A DNA stretch of 64,000 bases from Galbibacter marinus (GTDB taxonomy: Bacteria > Bacteroidota > Bacteroidia > Flavobacteriales > Flavobacteriaceae). The notes beneath the pieces are model-generated. The model was not told the origin of the DNA and did no database searches. It was given only the letters and a program-made list of their open reading frames with translations. Positions 8,523-18,130 of this stretch are shown piece by piece. Each line of letters starts with the position of its first letter. The stretch's first letter is position 1. Both the position numbers and the translations under genes were made by a program. Location: NCBI RefSeq assembly GCF_000300875.1, contig NZ_AMSG01000005.1, positions 1-64,000 on the forward strand, given 5' to 3'.

Positions 8523-9284
8523 TTACCTTACAAAAACAGGCTGATCTTCCCTTTGGGTATACTGTTCACTGTATTGGTACCCATCAGTATTAAACCCTTT
8601 AATATCTTCCAAAGTCTGGGCATTGGTATCTACAATATATCGAACCATAGCTCCTCTAGCCTTTTTAGCAAAGAAACTAATTATCTTAAGCTTGTCATTT
8701 TTCCAATCCTTAAAAATAGGAGTGATCACAGGCACCTTTAAACTTTTCTCATCGATAGCTCCAAAATACTCGTTACTTGCCAAGTTGATAAACAACTCAT
8801 CGGCCTCTAATTCATCATTGAGTTTTGCCGTTATTTTTTTCTTCCAAAATCCATAGAGATCCTTGTGTGATCCTACATGAAGTTTGGTACCCATCTCCAA
8901 TCGATAAGGTTGTATTAAATCAAGAGGTTTCAGCACCCCATACAATCCACTTAGTATTCGTAGTTGTTGTTGTAGGATAGCAAATTTGTCCTTGTCCAAG
9001 CTATAGGCGTCCAGACCAGTGTATACATCTCCATTAAAAGCAAATACCGCTGGGCGCGCATTCTGTGAAGTAAAAGGAATTTCAAAATCTTGATTTCTTT
9101 TCCAATTTAACTCCGCTAGATTTGCAGAAATACCCATCAGGTCTGAGAGTTTCTTTGGCGTCTTCTTTTGAAGAACCTCATTTAACTTCTGTGACTGTTC
9201 TAAAAACTCAGGTTGCGTGTAATCTTTTACAGGAAGTGGACTTTCAAAATCAAGTGATTTTGCTGGTGATATTACGATTTTCAT
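8523..9284 (-). CDS. yaaA: Peroxide stress protein YaaA (UPF0246)
   Basis: 253 residues, the standard length. The start [18 protein letters not shown] is the family hallmark, followed by the conserved [11 protein letters not shown] near 85, [22 protein letters not shown] near 110 and NLASNEYF near 165. In E. coli YaaA lowers free intracellular iron and protects DNA and proteins under hydrogen peroxide, and the fold binds DNA. It is cytoplasmic. It precedes a minus-strand terminator and lies about 100 bp downstream of the pseudouridine synthase gene, with its own candidate -7 element. Confidence 0.93.
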   Translation of the reverse strand: MKIVISPAKSLDFESPLPVKDYTQPEFLEQSQKLNEVLQKKTPKKLSDLMGISANLAELNWKRNQDFEIPFTSQNARPAVFAFNGDVYTGLDAYSLDKDKFAILQQQLRILSGLYGVLKPLDLIQPYRLEMGTKLHVGSHKDLYGFWKKKITAKLNDELEADELFINLASNEYFGAIDEKSLKVPVITPIFKDWKNDKLKIISFFAKKARGAMVRYIVDTNAQTLEDIKGFNTDGYQYSEQYTQREDQPVFVR

Positions 9285-9305
9285 GGTACTGTGATTTTAC
9301 ACTAA

Positions 9306-9313
9306 CAAACATA
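9306..9313 (-). promoter_or_regulatory. Candidate -7 element of yaaA
   Basis: Minus-strand TATGTTTG fits TANNTTTG, 21 bp ahead of the yaaA ATG. No TTG lies at the standard 19-21 nt spacing upstream, so this is a partial match only. Confidence 0.35.
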
Positions 9314-9385
9314 CAACCTTCAACATAAATTAACCATTAAAAACGACCACTGTTTTTGATAGCTTGATAACTTTTATCTATTGAG

Positions 9386-10417
9386 TCAAAGATCTTGATG
9401 CTTGGAATATTGCCGCCATTTCTCCAAGCACTTCTCCATATCTTCTGGAAGTGGGGTTTCAAACCTAAGAAACTTTCCACTCACTGGATGCTCAAACCCT
9501 AAAGTTTTAGCGTGTAATGCCTGCCTAGGCAATATAGAAAAGCAATTTTCAACAAATTGTTTGTACTTGGTAAAGGTGGTGCCTTTTAAAATTTTGTCAC
9601 CTCCGTAACGCTCGTCATTAAAAAGAGTATGACCTACAAATTTCATATGGGCCCGAATCTGATGTGTCCTACCTGTTTCCAGTCTGCAAGAAACCAGTGT
9701 CACATATCCAAATCGTTCCAAAACCTTATAATGAGTTACAGCTTCTTTTCCTTGATCGCCATCTGGAAAAACTGCCATTTGAAGTCTGTTTTTTGGATGT
9801 CTTCCAATATGCCCTTCTACAACACCTTGATCCTCTTTAAGATCTCCCCAAACCAACGCCATATATTCGCGCTCGCTTGTTTTATGGAAAAATTGTTTGG
9901 AGAGATGACTTAACGCATTTTCGGTCTTAGCCACCACTAACAACCCGCTAGTATCTTTATCTATACGATGAACCAATCCAGGTCGCTCATTACTGTTTAA
10001 CGGCAGGTTATCAAAATGAAAAATAAGCGCATTAATAAGCGTTCCTGAATAATTTCCATGCCCAGGGTGCACTACCATCCCTGCAGGTTTATTCACCACT
10101 AAAAGCTCATCATCCTCATACACAATATCCAGGGGGATATCCTCTGGGGTTAACAAATACTCATGAGGTGGATGCTCAAAGAGCACTTTAACCTGATCAT
10201 TTGCCTTGACTTTATGATTGGATTTTACAGCATGTCCATTTACATAAATATTACCTCCTTTTGCGGCTTGTTGGATTTTATTTCTGGTAGCGTTCTCAAT
10301 AAAATTCATCAAGAACTTGTCTACTCTTAAAGGTTCTTGTCCCTTTCCCGCGGTAAAACTATAGTGTTCAAAAAGTTCGTCTTGTTGATTGAAATCCTCT
10401 TGCTGATTCTCTAACAT
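9386..10417 (-). CDS. RluA family pseudouridine synthase (RluD-like)
   Basis: 343 residues. An N-terminal S4 RNA-binding domain (about 28-90, LRVDKFLMNFIENATRNKIQ) precedes the RluA catalytic domain with the signature HRIDKDTSGLLVVAKT near 150, whose Asp is the catalytic residue. The layout matches RluD/RluC-type enzymes that isomerise uridines in 23S rRNA; the exact target cannot be read from sequence. It lies 15 bp downstream of the PASTA protein gene, so the two probably form an operon. Confidence 0.9.
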   Translation of the reverse strand: MLENQQEDFNQQDELFEHYSFTAGKGQEPLRVDKFLMNFIENATRNKIQQAAKGGNIYVNGHAVKSNHKVKANDQVKVLFEHPPHEYLLTPEDIPLDIVYEDDELLVVNKPAGMVVHPGHGNYSGTLINALIFHFDNLPLNSNERPGLVHRIDKDTSGLLVVAKTENALSHLSKQFFHKTSEREYMALVWGDLKEDQGVVEGHIGRHPKNRLQMAVFPDGDQGKEAVTHYKVLERFGYVTLVSCRLETGRTHQIRAHMKFVGHTLFNDERYGGDKILKGTTFTKYKQFVENCFSILPRQALHAKTLGFEHPVSGKFLRFETPLPEDMEKCLEKWRQYSKHQDL

Positions 10418-10432
10418 GCATTCCCCATTTGG

Positions 10433-11002
10433 TTATTCTACTACAACTCCAGCCTTGTTACCATTTCCGCAGACCAATTCAACTTCTGTGGTTTTTGGCA
10501 ATTGAAAACCTGGAAGTATATTTTCATTTTCATATCGAACATAATACACCATGTCCTTACCGATTTCATTGATATAAGTAACTTTACCAACATTAAGACC
10601 CACGGCCTTAAGCATGGATTCAGCATTTCTTCGCGTAACTTGAATAACATTAGGAACACTAACCTTTCTGTATCCAGAAGGATTGATGGTCAAATATATT
10701 TTTCTACCTTCTTTTACCTCCTTATCAGCTTTAGGGTTTTGCTCAATGACCGAATACCTAGGATAATCAGGGTTGAAGTTTGTAGAATCTAATACACTGT
10801 ACTTAAGATTCACCTTATCCAAAGTCTCCTCTACCTCACGCAGGGATTTTTTAGATAAATCAGGCACTATCACGAATTCACCGTGATTGGTCATCATTTT
10901 TAAAACTTGTAATGCCAGTAGCACCAAAACTATTAAAGCCACAACGGCTAATATAATCTGCTTTAAGAAGGTTTTGCTGGTCAAAAATCTTATTAGGCTC
11001 AT
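10433..11002 (-). CDS. Membrane-anchored PASTA domain protein
   Basis: 189 residues: a short cytoplasmic tail, one transmembrane helix (about 15-38, IILAVVALIVLVLLAL) and two PASTA repeats outside (about 42-108 and 110-185, each with the VP(D/N) start and ..NP..... ending). PASTA domains bind peptidoglycan fragments or beta-lactams in Ser/Thr kinases and PBPs. There is no kinase or transpeptidase domain here. The neighbours ddl (divergent) and rluA-like gene are the arrangement I recall from many flavobacteria. A cell-wall role is plausible but not established. Confidence 0.85.
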   Translation of the reverse strand: MSLIRFLTSKTFLKQIILAVVALIVLVLLALQVLKMMTNHGEFVIVPDLSKKSLREVEETLDKVNLKYSVLDSTNFNPDYPRYSVIEQNPKADKEVKEGRKIYLTINPSGYRKVSVPNVIQVTRRNAESMLKAVGLNVGKVTYINEIGKDMVYYVRYENENILPGFQLPKTTEVELVCGNGNKAGVVVE

Positions 11003-11508
11003 CTAGTATTTTTTTTTGGAAACACAACCTGTTAATGACGGTTATATCTCGATTGTGAAATTATTAAAAACAGTATCACCAACATGGTTGTAACTCCCTT
11101 CAAAGCCAATGTATTATAAAGAACTTAAAATCCTTATAATTCAACTAGTCATTGGGCTTTTTATCTTAATAACGGTGACAAATATACAACTAATTTCTAG
11201 TTCGAATAGTATTTACAACCCAAGCAAATATTAAACATTTTTGTTTAAATTCAATGGAGTTGGAATTTTAAATCACATTGAATCACAAAAGATTAGATTA
11301 CAAAGTTATACCCCTAGAATTGAAACCAATAGTGCTATTCTAACCGTAATCTACAAATTAGTTTAAAAAGCCTAGCAGTCAATTAAGCTATCAGATTGCA
11401 ATTTAGAAGGTTTTGAATATAATACATTTATGAAGTTATTTTTTATAGGAAATATAAATATAAAACTTTAAATAAATAACTTTACACGTTGATAAACTCT
11501 AAATTCCA
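11003..11508. other. Divergent intergenic region between PASTA gene and ddl
   Basis: 506 bp. It must carry the promoters of both operons. A minus-strand TATATTTG at 11179-11186 fits the Bacteroidota -7 element and could drive the PASTA/pseudouridine synthase operon with a leader of about 170 nt, though no -33 TTG sits at the standard spacing. A 41-codon plus-strand frame at 11109-11234 is discussed under findings. Confidence 0.4.
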
Positions 11509-12495
11509 ATGAAGAAAAATATAGGTATTGCCATGGGAGGATATTCTTCTGAATATCAAATTTCGCTAAAAAGCGGACAGGTTGTATGTGATCACCTCAG
11601 TGATGAGTTGTATGAGATTTATCCGTTGCATATTTTAAAGGATAAATGGGTTTGTGTAGTGGATAATAAAGAGTACCCAATAAACAGAGGCGACTTTACA
11701 GTTACCATTAACGATCAAACCATCTCCTTTGATTGTATCTTTAATGCCATACACGGTACCCCAGGAGAGGACGGTCACCTTCAAGGTTATTTAGCTATGT
11801 TAAACATCCCTCATACCTCCTGTGCAATGTACCAGGCAGCGCTCACTTTTAACAAAAGAGATTTACTAGCAACCCTGAAACCATTTGGGATTAAATCAGC
11901 AGCTTCATATTACCTAAATAAAGGTCAAAATATTGACACCAAACTTATCTGTGAGAAGGTAGGTCTTCCTTGTTTTGTAAAGGCAAACAAGGCGGGTTCT
12001 AGCTTTGGCGTCACCAAAGTCTATAAAGAAGAAGAACTAACACAAGCCATTGAGGTCTCACTTAAAGAAGATGATGAAATTATCATCGAATCTTTTTTGG
12101 ACGGAACCGAAGTTTCTGTTGGAGTGATCCGTTACAAAGGCCAGTTGAAAGTTTTACCTATTACAGAAATAGTATCCGAAAATGATTTCTTCGACTACCA
12201 GGCGAAATACGAAGGAAAATCTCAAGAAATCACCCCAGCAAGAATCAGTGAGCAAATGGCCGAGACCGTTTCACAGATTGCAAAAAACATCTATGAGGTT
12301 CTTAATATGCAAGGCTTTAGTCGAAGTGAATTTATCTTTGTAGATGGATATCCTTACCTTTTAGAAATGAATACCATTCCGGGGCTTACCGCCGAAAGTA
12401 TTTTACCACAACAAGCCGCAAAAGCTGGTATTTCCCTAGAAGATCTATTTGGCAATGCTGTAGAAGAAGCATTAAAAATAGGTAGAAAGTTCTAA
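11509..12495 (+). CDS. ddl: D-alanine--D-alanine ligase
   Basis: 328-residue ATP-grasp enzyme making the D-Ala-D-Ala dipeptide for peptidoglycan, which MurF (29.3 kb in this window) later adds to the muropeptide. Visible motifs: GGYSSEYQISLKSG at the start, HGTPGEDGHLQGYL near 84, KANKAGSSFGVTKV near 158, EVSVGVIR near 200 and the Mg-binding LLEMNTIPGLT near 285. The Tyr/Phe-type site next to the EYQ.S loop is consistent with D-Ala specificity, though I cannot exclude D-Lac tolerance. coaD follows after 40 bp. Confidence 0.94.
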   Translation: MKKNIGIAMGGYSSEYQISLKSGQVVCDHLSDELYEIYPLHILKDKWVCVVDNKEYPINRGDFTVTINDQTISFDCIFNAIHGTPGEDGHLQGYLAMLNIPHTSCAMYQAALTFNKRDLLATLKPFGIKSAASYYLNKGQNIDTKLICEKVGLPCFVKANKAGSSFGVTKVYKEEELTQAIEVSLKEDDEIIIESFLDGTEVSVGVIRYKGQLKVLPITEIVSENDFFDYQAKYEGKSQEITPARISEQMAETVSQIAKNIYEVLNMQGFSRSEFIFVDGYPYLLEMNTIPGLTAESILPQQAAKAGISLEDLFGNAVEEALKIGRKF

Positions 12496-12535
12496 TTTGC
12501 TATATTTACACTTTAACTTATAAATTTAACCCAAG

Positions 12536-13000
12536 ATGCGTAAGGCCATTTTTCCAGGATCTTTTGATCCTATTACCTTAGGACACTACGATATTATATC
12601 CCGTGGTATTACGCTTTTTGATGAAGTGGTGATTGCCATTGGCATCAATGCAGAAAAAAAATATATGTTCTCCTTAGAGCAGCGCAAAGAATTCATTGAA
12701 AATGCTTTTAAAAATGAACCTAAAATAAAGGTAATGACTTATGAGGGCTTAACGGTCGATTTTTGTAAAAAAATAGATGCCCAATTTATCCTTAGAGGAC
12801 TGCGCAACCCAGGAGATTTTGAATTTGAAAAAGCCATTGCTCACACCAATAGAAAACTATCTGAAATAGAAACTGTTTTCTTGCTTACCTCATCAGGAAA
12901 AAGTTATATTTCATCATCCATTGTTCGTGATGTAATTCGAAACAATGGTGATTATACAGGCCTTGTCCCAGATACAGTGAATTTTAAAAACAAACCCTAA
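12536..13000 (+). CDS. coaD: Phosphopantetheine adenylyltransferase
   Basis: 154 residues. It transfers AMP from ATP to 4'-phosphopantetheine, the penultimate step of CoA synthesis. It opens with the nucleotidyltransferase motif FPGSFDPITLGHYDII (His-x-Gly-His equivalent is TLGH), followed by RGLRNPGDFEFE near 90 and the C-terminal SSSIVRDVIRNNGD. It lies between ddl and the PAS kinase with short gaps and is probably co-transcribed with ddl. Confidence 0.95.
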   Translation: MRKAIFPGSFDPITLGHYDIISRGITLFDEVVIAIGINAEKKYMFSLEQRKEFIENAFKNEPKIKVMTYEGLTVDFCKKIDAQFILRGLRNPGDFEFEKAIAHTNRKLSEIETVFLLTSSGKSYISSSIVRDVIRNNGDYTGLVPDTVNFKNKP

Positions 13001-13024
13001 ATAAGAGATAAACCTACCTACTAT

Positions 13025-15247
13025 ATGATTAACCTACCTTTGGTTGAACACTGCCCAACCCCAATGGCTGTGCTCAACAAAAATAAAGAGCTTCTGAAAA
13101 CCTCAAGAGGTTGGAATGTTTTATTTAAACATCCCATAATGGTACCATATAACGAATTACACTTTAGTGAAACCCTACCTCCTTCATTAGAACAAACTCG
13201 TAAGGCACTGTTAGACTACATACCTGGCCAAGTGTTAAACGGGGAAGACTCCTACCTCGATAACCAAGGATGCCTTAAATGGATCTCATATCAAATTTAT
13301 GACACCCCTGAGCAAATCGTAGTTAACATACAAGACATTACACTCCATAAGGAGAATCACAACAATCACTACTTTAGAAATCTTCTAGAAAAAAATGCAC
13401 AAATTGGATCCTGGCACTATGACATTGAAAATGACCTACTTCATTGGTCCTCTATCACTAGGTCCATTTATGAAGTTGACATAGATTATACGCCTAGCTT
13501 GCAGGATAGCTTTTTATTTTTCAAACCAGGGCAACATCTCGATCAAGCTCTTAATGCCATCAACCAGGTTCTCACAACGGGTGATCGGTTTGACTTAGAG
13601 TTACAGATAACCACCAATAATGGGAAAGAAAAATGGATCCACTTTGTTGGAGAAAAAGCATCAAATTGTCCAAGTTCTAATACCATTTATGGCACAGTAC
13701 AAGATATAAACAAGCAAAAGAATACTGCCCTTAAGATCGCTCTTCAAGAAAAACAATTAAAAAGCACCAAGCGGTCAATGCTTGAAAATAAACGCTTATT
13801 TACCAGCATCTTTAATTCGACGTTTCAATTTACTGGGTTTTTAAACCTTAAGGGGAGACTTATCGATGTGAACAAACCCGCTTTAAAATTCGCTGGTGTA
13901 GAAATAGAGGACGTTCTAAACAAATATTTTTGGGACACCTATTGGTGGCAAAGTTCGAAGAAGGAGCGGCGCAAACTTCGCAAAAGTATAGCCAAGGCTG
14001 CCAAAGGAAAATTCGTGCGCTATGAAGCGAAGATCCTAGACAAGGATCAAGTCCCTACCTATATTGATTTTTCGTTAAAACCAGTATTAGATGAAAATAA
14101 ACGCGTTGTCTTTTTGATTTCTGAAGGTCGTCTAATTCAAGAAATGGTAGAGGCAAGAAAAAAACTAAGTGAGAGCGAAAAGTTACACCGTATGCTTTTA
14201 GAGCACTCCCCTACTGGACTGGTGTTAAACGACGCCATGTCAGGAGAATTTATTGAAATGAATGGTTCCTTTAAAAAAAGCATAGGTTATATTGAAAAAG
14301 AACTCCATGATCTTACACACCCCGATGTGATTCCTAAGGCGGATAAGACAAAAGAATTGCGGGTTTTAAAGGCGGTACTGGAAGATGGAATTTACGGGCC
14401 TTATCAAGGAGAATACCTTCACAAGAGCGGCACACCTGTTGCTTCATTAATCACCCGAGTGCTCATTACCAATCACGATGGAAAAAAACTCATCTGGTCC
14501 GTAGTACAAGACATCACTCAGCTACAAGAGAAGGAGGCAGAACTTTTAGAACTAATTAATGTAGCGAGTGAGCAAAACAACCGTCTTCTTAATTTTGCGC
14601 ATATCGTTTCTCACAATCTGCGCTCCCATGCTTCCAATTTCTCCATGCTTATTGAACTCCTAGGTATCGAGGAGGACATCTTTAAAAAAGTTGAAATTAT
14701 GGAGATGCTCAATACAGCCTCAAAGAATATGTTGGAGACTATTGCAAACCTCAACGAAATTATCGCTATAAACACCAATTTAAACATAAAAACTGAGGTG
14801 GTTAATCTTCGTCACCAGATTGATGAAGCCTTCACCAATATTAGTGAGCTCACCAAAAGTGCTTTTGCCGAAATCGAGATCAATGTACCTGATGATGTTC
14901 AAATTAATGTAGTTAAAGCCTATCTAGAAAGTATATTATTAAATATATTTACCAACGCCATTAAATATAAATCACCAATGCGCTATCCTAAAATAACGAT
15001 TGATTATCAAGCTACTAAGGGATATTCCATTATCACCATAGCAGACAATGGCATAGGAATTGATTTAGAAAAACACGGGCACAAATTATTTGGGATGTAC
15101 AAGACCTTCCATGGAAACAGAGATGCAAGAGGGATCGGTCTTTTTATAACCAAAAACCAGATTGAGGCCATGAAAGGAAAAATCGAAGTGGAAAGCACGG
15201 TAGATCAGGGCACTAAATTTAAAATCTATTTTTATGAGAACTATTAA
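13025..15247 (+). CDS. Soluble multi-PAS sensor histidine kinase
   Basis: 740 residues with no transmembrane segment, so a cytoplasmic sensor. About four PAS-like domains precede the kinase (roughly 1-110, 115-235, 250-375 and 385-505; the last is clearest, LLEHSPTGLVLNDA). The dimerisation/phosphoacceptor helix has FAHIVSHNLRSH near 528, and the ATPase domain has NAIKYKSP, IADNGIGID and GIGLFITKNQIEAM. The usual Pro after the phospho-His box is replaced (SHNLRSHASN), as often in flavobacterial kinases. The response regulator gene overlaps its end by 14 bp. The signal is unknown. Confidence 0.9.
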   Translation: MINLPLVEHCPTPMAVLNKNKELLKTSRGWNVLFKHPIMVPYNELHFSETLPPSLEQTRKALLDYIPGQVLNGEDSYLDNQGCLKWISYQIYDTPEQIVVNIQDITLHKENHNNHYFRNLLEKNAQIGSWHYDIENDLLHWSSITRSIYEVDIDYTPSLQDSFLFFKPGQHLDQALNAINQVLTTGDRFDLELQITTNNGKEKWIHFVGEKASNCPSSNTIYGTVQDINKQKNTALKIALQEKQLKSTKRSMLENKRLFTSIFNSTFQFTGFLNLKGRLIDVNKPALKFAGVEIEDVLNKYFWDTYWWQSSKKERRKLRKSIAKAAKGKFVRYEAKILDKDQVPTYIDFSLKPVLDENKRVVFLISEGRLIQEMVEARKKLSESEKLHRMLLEHSPTGLVLNDAMSGEFIEMNGSFKKSIGYIEKELHDLTHPDVIPKADKTKELRVLKAVLEDGIYGPYQGEYLHKSGTPVASLITRVLITNHDGKKLIWSVVQDITQLQEKEAELLELINVASEQNNRLLNFAHIVSHNLRSHASNFSMLIELLGIEEDIFKKVEIMEMLNTASKNMLETIANLNEIIAINTNLNIKTEVVNLRHQIDEAFTNISELTKSAFAEIEINVPDDVQINVVKAYLESILLNIFTNAIKYKSPMRYPKITIDYQATKGYSIITIADNGIGIDLEKHGHKLFGMYKTFHGNRDARGIGLFITKNQIEAMKGKIEVESTVDQGTKFKIYFYENY

Positions 15248-15641
15248 TGCTATATGTCTAATCGACGATGACCCTATCACTATCTTTAGTGTTAAGAAAC
15301 TCATAGAAATCACCCAGATCTCAGAGACTGTACATTGTTTTCACAATGGGCATGAAGCTCTGGAATTCTTCAAAAGCCTTGAGAATGAAAGTGAGCCAGA
15401 GTTGATTTTATTGGATTTAAACATGCCTATTGTAGATGGCTGGGAATTTATGGATGCATACAGCAAGTTAAACTTAAACACCAACATTGTTATCTACGTG
15501 ATGACCTCTTCCATTAATCCTTCTGATGCTAGAAAGGTTGAGCAATACAACCAAAAATTTCCCTTTCAGGTAAAACATCTCATTAAGCCCATTAATAAGG
15601 ATAAATTACTAGCCTTGGCCAAAGAATCCACCACTACCTAG
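15234..15641 (+). CDS. Single-domain response regulator (receiver)
   Basis: 135 residues made only of a receiver domain: acidic pair IDDDP at the start, phospho-acceptor Asp near 60 in LILLDLNMPIVDGW, the MTSS switch and the conserved Lys in LIKPINKDKL. No DNA-binding or enzymatic output domain is present, so it must signal by protein contact or phosphorelay. It starts inside the last codons of the kinase gene (14-bp overlap), which strongly implies translational coupling and a cognate pair. Confidence 0.92.
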   Translation: MRTINAICLIDDDPITIFSVKKLIEITQISETVHCFHNGHEALEFFKSLENESEPELILLDLNMPIVDGWEFMDAYSKLNLNTNIVIYVMTSSINPSDARKVEQYNQKFPFQVKHLIKPINKDKLLALAKESTTT

Positions 15642-15799
15642 AATTAGCGGTTTTAATTTCACATAATTTACAGTCAATACTTTCTAGGTTTTTCACTAAG
15701 TTTGAGCGCTTGTTTTGCCCATTTTTTAAAAAGTAGTTTTAGTGAGCTCAATTTAATAAAGGCGAAACCTCAGGTTAAACAAAACGCCACAAAAACCAC

Positions 15800-17533
15800 A
15801 TGAAAAGATATATCTTAATATCCTTTAGCCTAGTCTGCTTCGGGAATGTTTTTGCTCAAAACAATGAATTCACAACCGTATTTGAGCAGTCTAATGCCAA
15901 ACAAACTGCAACCTATAATCAGGTAATCGATTTTTACACTCGGCTCTCAGAGGCTTACCCCATGATTAAAGTAATCGAAAAAGGAGATACTGACGCTGGG
16001 CTCCCCTTGCATTTAATTCTATTAAACCCCGATCAAAACTTTAATATCGACCAGGTCAGGAAACATAAAAGAGTTCTTCTGATAAACAATGGCATCCATC
16101 CAGGAGAACCCGATGGAATTGATGCTACAATGATGCTTTACAGGGATATCGCTCAGGGTAAAATTAAATCTCCAAAACACACCCTTTTAGCCACCATACC
16201 AATTTATAATATCGGAGGTGCCCTGAATCGAAACAGCCATAGTAGAACCAATCAAAATGGTCCTATGGAATACGGATTCCGAGGAAACGCTAAAAATTAT
16301 GATCTGAATCGCGACTTTGTCAAGAGCGACTCTAAAAATGCATTTGCCTTTGCAGAGATTTATCACGAATTAAAACCTGATGTGTTTATTGACGATCATG
16401 TGAGTAACGGTGCCGATTATCAATATATATTAACCCATCTCTTTACTCAACACAACAAATTGGGCTCCTATAGTGGAAGATACCTTAACCAAGAATTAAA
16501 ACCAGCTCTTATAGCATCTTTAAAGAAAAAAGACTACCACATGACCCCCTATGTCAATGTGTTTAATCAAGTTCCAGAAAAGGGCTTTGCACAATTTTTT
16601 GACTCTCCAAGATATTCCACTGGATACACCACTCTTTGGAATACTCTTGGGATGATGGTAGAGACGCATATGTTGAAATCTTATGACAAACGGGTTTATG
16701 GGACTTATGAACTAATCAGTAGTATGATTGATATTATAGAAAAGGATCATTTAAAAATAAAACAAGTAAGAAGCAAAAGTCAAGAAGATTTTAAAAACAG
16801 AAAAACTTACCCTGTAGCCTGGGAGCTAGTAAAAGATACGGCCACTATACTGGACTTTAAAGGTTTTCAAGGTCAATACATCCCAAGTGAGGTAACAGGT
16901 CTAACGCGCCTTAAATATGATCGAAGCAAACCCTTCACTAAGCCAGTTAAACACTACGACACCTACAGAGCAGTTAAGACAGTGGATATACCTAAGGCAT
17001 ATTTGATTCCAACGGCATGGAATCAGGTAATCGAGCGATTAAAAGTAAATCAGATCGAAATGCAGCTCATAAACAACACTGAAGAACTAACAGTTGAGGT
17101 CTATAACATAAAAGACTATGAAACGGTAAAATCTCCCTATGAAGGTCATTATTTACATAAAAATACTCAGTTAAGTACCACCATTGAGCAAATCACAATA
17201 ATTCCTGGTTCCTATTATAGGGTTCCAACACAGCAAGCCGGAATTCGCTATATACTAGAAACCTTAGAGCCTGAGGCTGTAGATTCATTTTTTAATTGGA
17301 ATTTCTTCGATACCATCTTACAGCAAAAAGAAGGGTTCTCTCCTTATGTATGGGAAGATTTGGCATTAGAGTTTCTAAAGGAAAACCCATCAATTAATAA
17401 AGCCTTTGAGGCTAAAAGACAAACCGATACTACCTTTGCAAATAACTGGTATCTTCAATTAGATTGGATTCACAAAAAGTCACCCTACCATGAAAAAGCG
17501 CATTTGCGATATCCTATCTACAGAATACCGTAG
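15800..17533 (+). CDS. Exported M14 family zinc carboxypeptidase
   Basis: 577 residues with a signal peptide (YILISFSLVCFGNVFAQ, cleavage expected near residue 20). Zinc ligands are visible as HPGEPDG near 99 (His and Glu) and DDHVSNG near 197 (His), and the catalytic Glu is probably in MVETHML near 286. M14 enzymes remove C-terminal residues from peptides. The C-terminal 230 residues form an extra domain that I do not recognise; there is no type IX sorting domain, so it is probably periplasmic. It is monocistronic, 9 bp from the convergent NUDIX gene. Confidence 0.87.
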   Translation: MKRYILISFSLVCFGNVFAQNNEFTTVFEQSNAKQTATYNQVIDFYTRLSEAYPMIKVIEKGDTDAGLPLHLILLNPDQNFNIDQVRKHKRVLLINNGIHPGEPDGIDATMMLYRDIAQGKIKSPKHTLLATIPIYNIGGALNRNSHSRTNQNGPMEYGFRGNAKNYDLNRDFVKSDSKNAFAFAEIYHELKPDVFIDDHVSNGADYQYILTHLFTQHNKLGSYSGRYLNQELKPALIASLKKKDYHMTPYVNVFNQVPEKGFAQFFDSPRYSTGYTTLWNTLGMMVETHMLKSYDKRVYGTYELISSMIDIIEKDHLKIKQVRSKSQEDFKNRKTYPVAWELVKDTATILDFKGFQGQYIPSEVTGLTRLKYDRSKPFTKPVKHYDTYRAVKTVDIPKAYLIPTAWNQVIERLKVNQIEMQLINNTEELTVEVYNIKDYETVKSPYEGHYLHKNTQLSTTIEQITIIPGSYYRVPTQQAGIRYILETLEPEAVDSFFNWNFFDTILQQKEGFSPYVWEDLALEFLKENPSINKAFEAKRQTDTTFANNWYLQLDWIHKKSPYHEKAHLRYPIYRIP

Positions 17534-17541
17534 AACAGCTT

Positions 17542-18123
17542 TTAAAACAATGCTTTAATATTTTCGTAAGAATTATTTAACAGCTCTGGAATTTGGTGTT
17601 TCGGACGCCATTCTGCGAGGACGATATTCTCATCCACTTGAGGAACCAATTTTCCTTGGTAAGCAGTATGCATCGAATACCAATAGGTTTCTTTTAATTT
17701 ATAGGTGCCATTTCGTTTAAAAATATGATAGGTCTTTTTTAAAAGCGCATCTATTTCAAGGTCTTTTACACCCGTTTCTTCTTCCACTTCTCTAATGGCA
17801 GCATCCTCAATTGCTTCTCCTTTATCAACCTTACCTTTTGGCAAATCCCACTTATCATTTCTGTAAATAAAAAGTGTATCTTGATTCTTATTTACAACCA
17901 TTCCCCCGGCAGCAACTACTAAGGGAACCTTTTTACAGAATTTTTTAAACAGGGTGGATTTATCCTTATAATAAATATGAGCGCATTTTATTTTACCCTT
18001 ATTGAGCTGTGTAATAACATCGTCAATATCAACCGTTTCAAGTAGGAAGAGTTTAAAACCCTCTTCTTTGGAGATTTTGTTGGTTAAAATAATCCGATGT
18101 TCATTAACAAAAACTTCATACAT
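17542..18123 (-). CDS. NUDIX hydrolase with N-terminal extension
   Basis: About 193 residues from the preferred start MYEVFVNEHRIILT. The track starts 33 bp upstream (MAVSLSKTMMQ), inside pyrE coding sequence and without family character. The first 65 residues form a small alpha/beta region seen in this flavobacterial subfamily; the NUDIX domain follows, with the box GKVDKGEAIEDAAIREVEEETGV. Substrate is unknown. It is divergent from pyrE with only about 7 bp between start codons, and its candidate -7 element (TATCTTTG, 18142-18149, minus) lies inside pyrE. Confidence 0.85.
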   Translation of the reverse strand: MYEVFVNEHRIILTNKISKEEGFKLFLLETVDIDDVITQLNKGKIKCAHIYYKDKSTLFKKFCKKVPLVVAAGGMVVNKNQDTLFIYRNDKWDLPKGKVDKGEAIEDAAIREVEEETGVKDLEIDALLKKTYHIFKRNGTYKLKETYWYSMHTAYQGKLVPQVDENIVLAEWRPKHQIPELLNNSYENIKALF

Positions 18124-18130
18124 TTGCATC

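Noticed and set aside
18002-18130. 43-residue N-terminal extension of pyrE in the ORF track
   Set aside because: It is antisense to the NUDIX gene and absent from OPRT proteins; the family N-terminus begins at MVLDKDTAKKTAELLL.
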